64,000 nt of DNA from Amoebidium appalachense (lineage: Eukaryota > Ichthyosporea): positions 9,548,001 to 9,612,000 of the forward strand of contig CAVNZM010000001.1 of NCBI GenBank assembly GCA_963693365.1, given 5' to 3'. The translations under genes were made by a program, and so were the position numbers. Shown in pieces: positions 63,991-64,000 of the stretch (position 1 is its first letter; each line of letters opens with the position of its first letter). The notes below the pieces were generated by a model. That model was given only the letters and a program-made list of their open reading frames with translations, searched no databases and was not told the DNA's origin.

Positions 63991-64000
63991 CTATCTCTCT

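Overview
This is a window of intron-rich eukaryotic nuclear DNA packed with simple repeats: (CA)n/(GT)n, (CT)n, and homopolymer C/G runs often 20-40 nt long. The kind of genome (spliceosomal GT-AG introns, a fused eukaryotic-type glycogen debranching enzyme, a Polycomb E(z)-like gene, a Pho80-like cyclin, LINE/hAT/MULE-like elements and a tRNA-like SINE) fits a unicellular or simple eukaryote such as a protist, a holozoan relative of animals or a fungus-like lineage. I cannot name the species. All assignments are from reading the sequence; no database search was run. Most long open frames here are translations of repeats (His-Thr, Cys-Val, poly-Pro, poly-Gly, Ser-Leu) and are not genes.

Layout. 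(1) 1-4734, minus strand: the 5' part of a gene I read as an E(z)/EZH-type Polycomb histone methyltransferase, six exons in consistent phase, running off the left edge. (2) 5.4-8.7 kb: AT-rich repeats and a frameshifted, 5'-truncated LINE; its 3' end occurs again, inverted, at 61.8-62.5 kb. (3) 8.7-12 kb: microsatellites, a 95-bp tandem repeat and short palindromic repeats. (4) 12066-14453, minus: an intact 795-aa hAT-type transposase-like protein whose first two catalytic positions look substituted. (5) 16827-50409, plus: a complete glycogen debranching enzyme (AGL/GDE) gene that I resolved into 41 exons, all introns GT-AG, coding length 4758 nt (1585 aa plus stop). (6) 50.4-64 kb: mostly repeats, a single-exon Pho80-like cyclin (minus, 55588-56415), a LINE endonuclease fragment (59377-60015, minus), a possible terminal exon (60651-61032, minus), the inverted LINE tail, and two CT-rich satellites.

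The most unusual content is in the introns. At least seven exon starts, in both spliced genes and on both strands, are preceded by tandem or spaced copies of the splice acceptor, most of them carrying the first 10-60 nt of the exon too; two exon ends are followed by copies of the exon end plus donor. About 17 of the 40 AGL acceptors are the end of a (CA)n-type tract (CACACAG). A SINE-like family with a poly-C tail (about 18 copies recognised) lies only in introns and always in the sense direction of the host gene. One of those SINE copies is split by a 1241-bp MULE-like transposon (15-bp terminal inverted repeats, 9-bp target duplication) that carries a cluster of AT-rich organelle-type tRNA genes.
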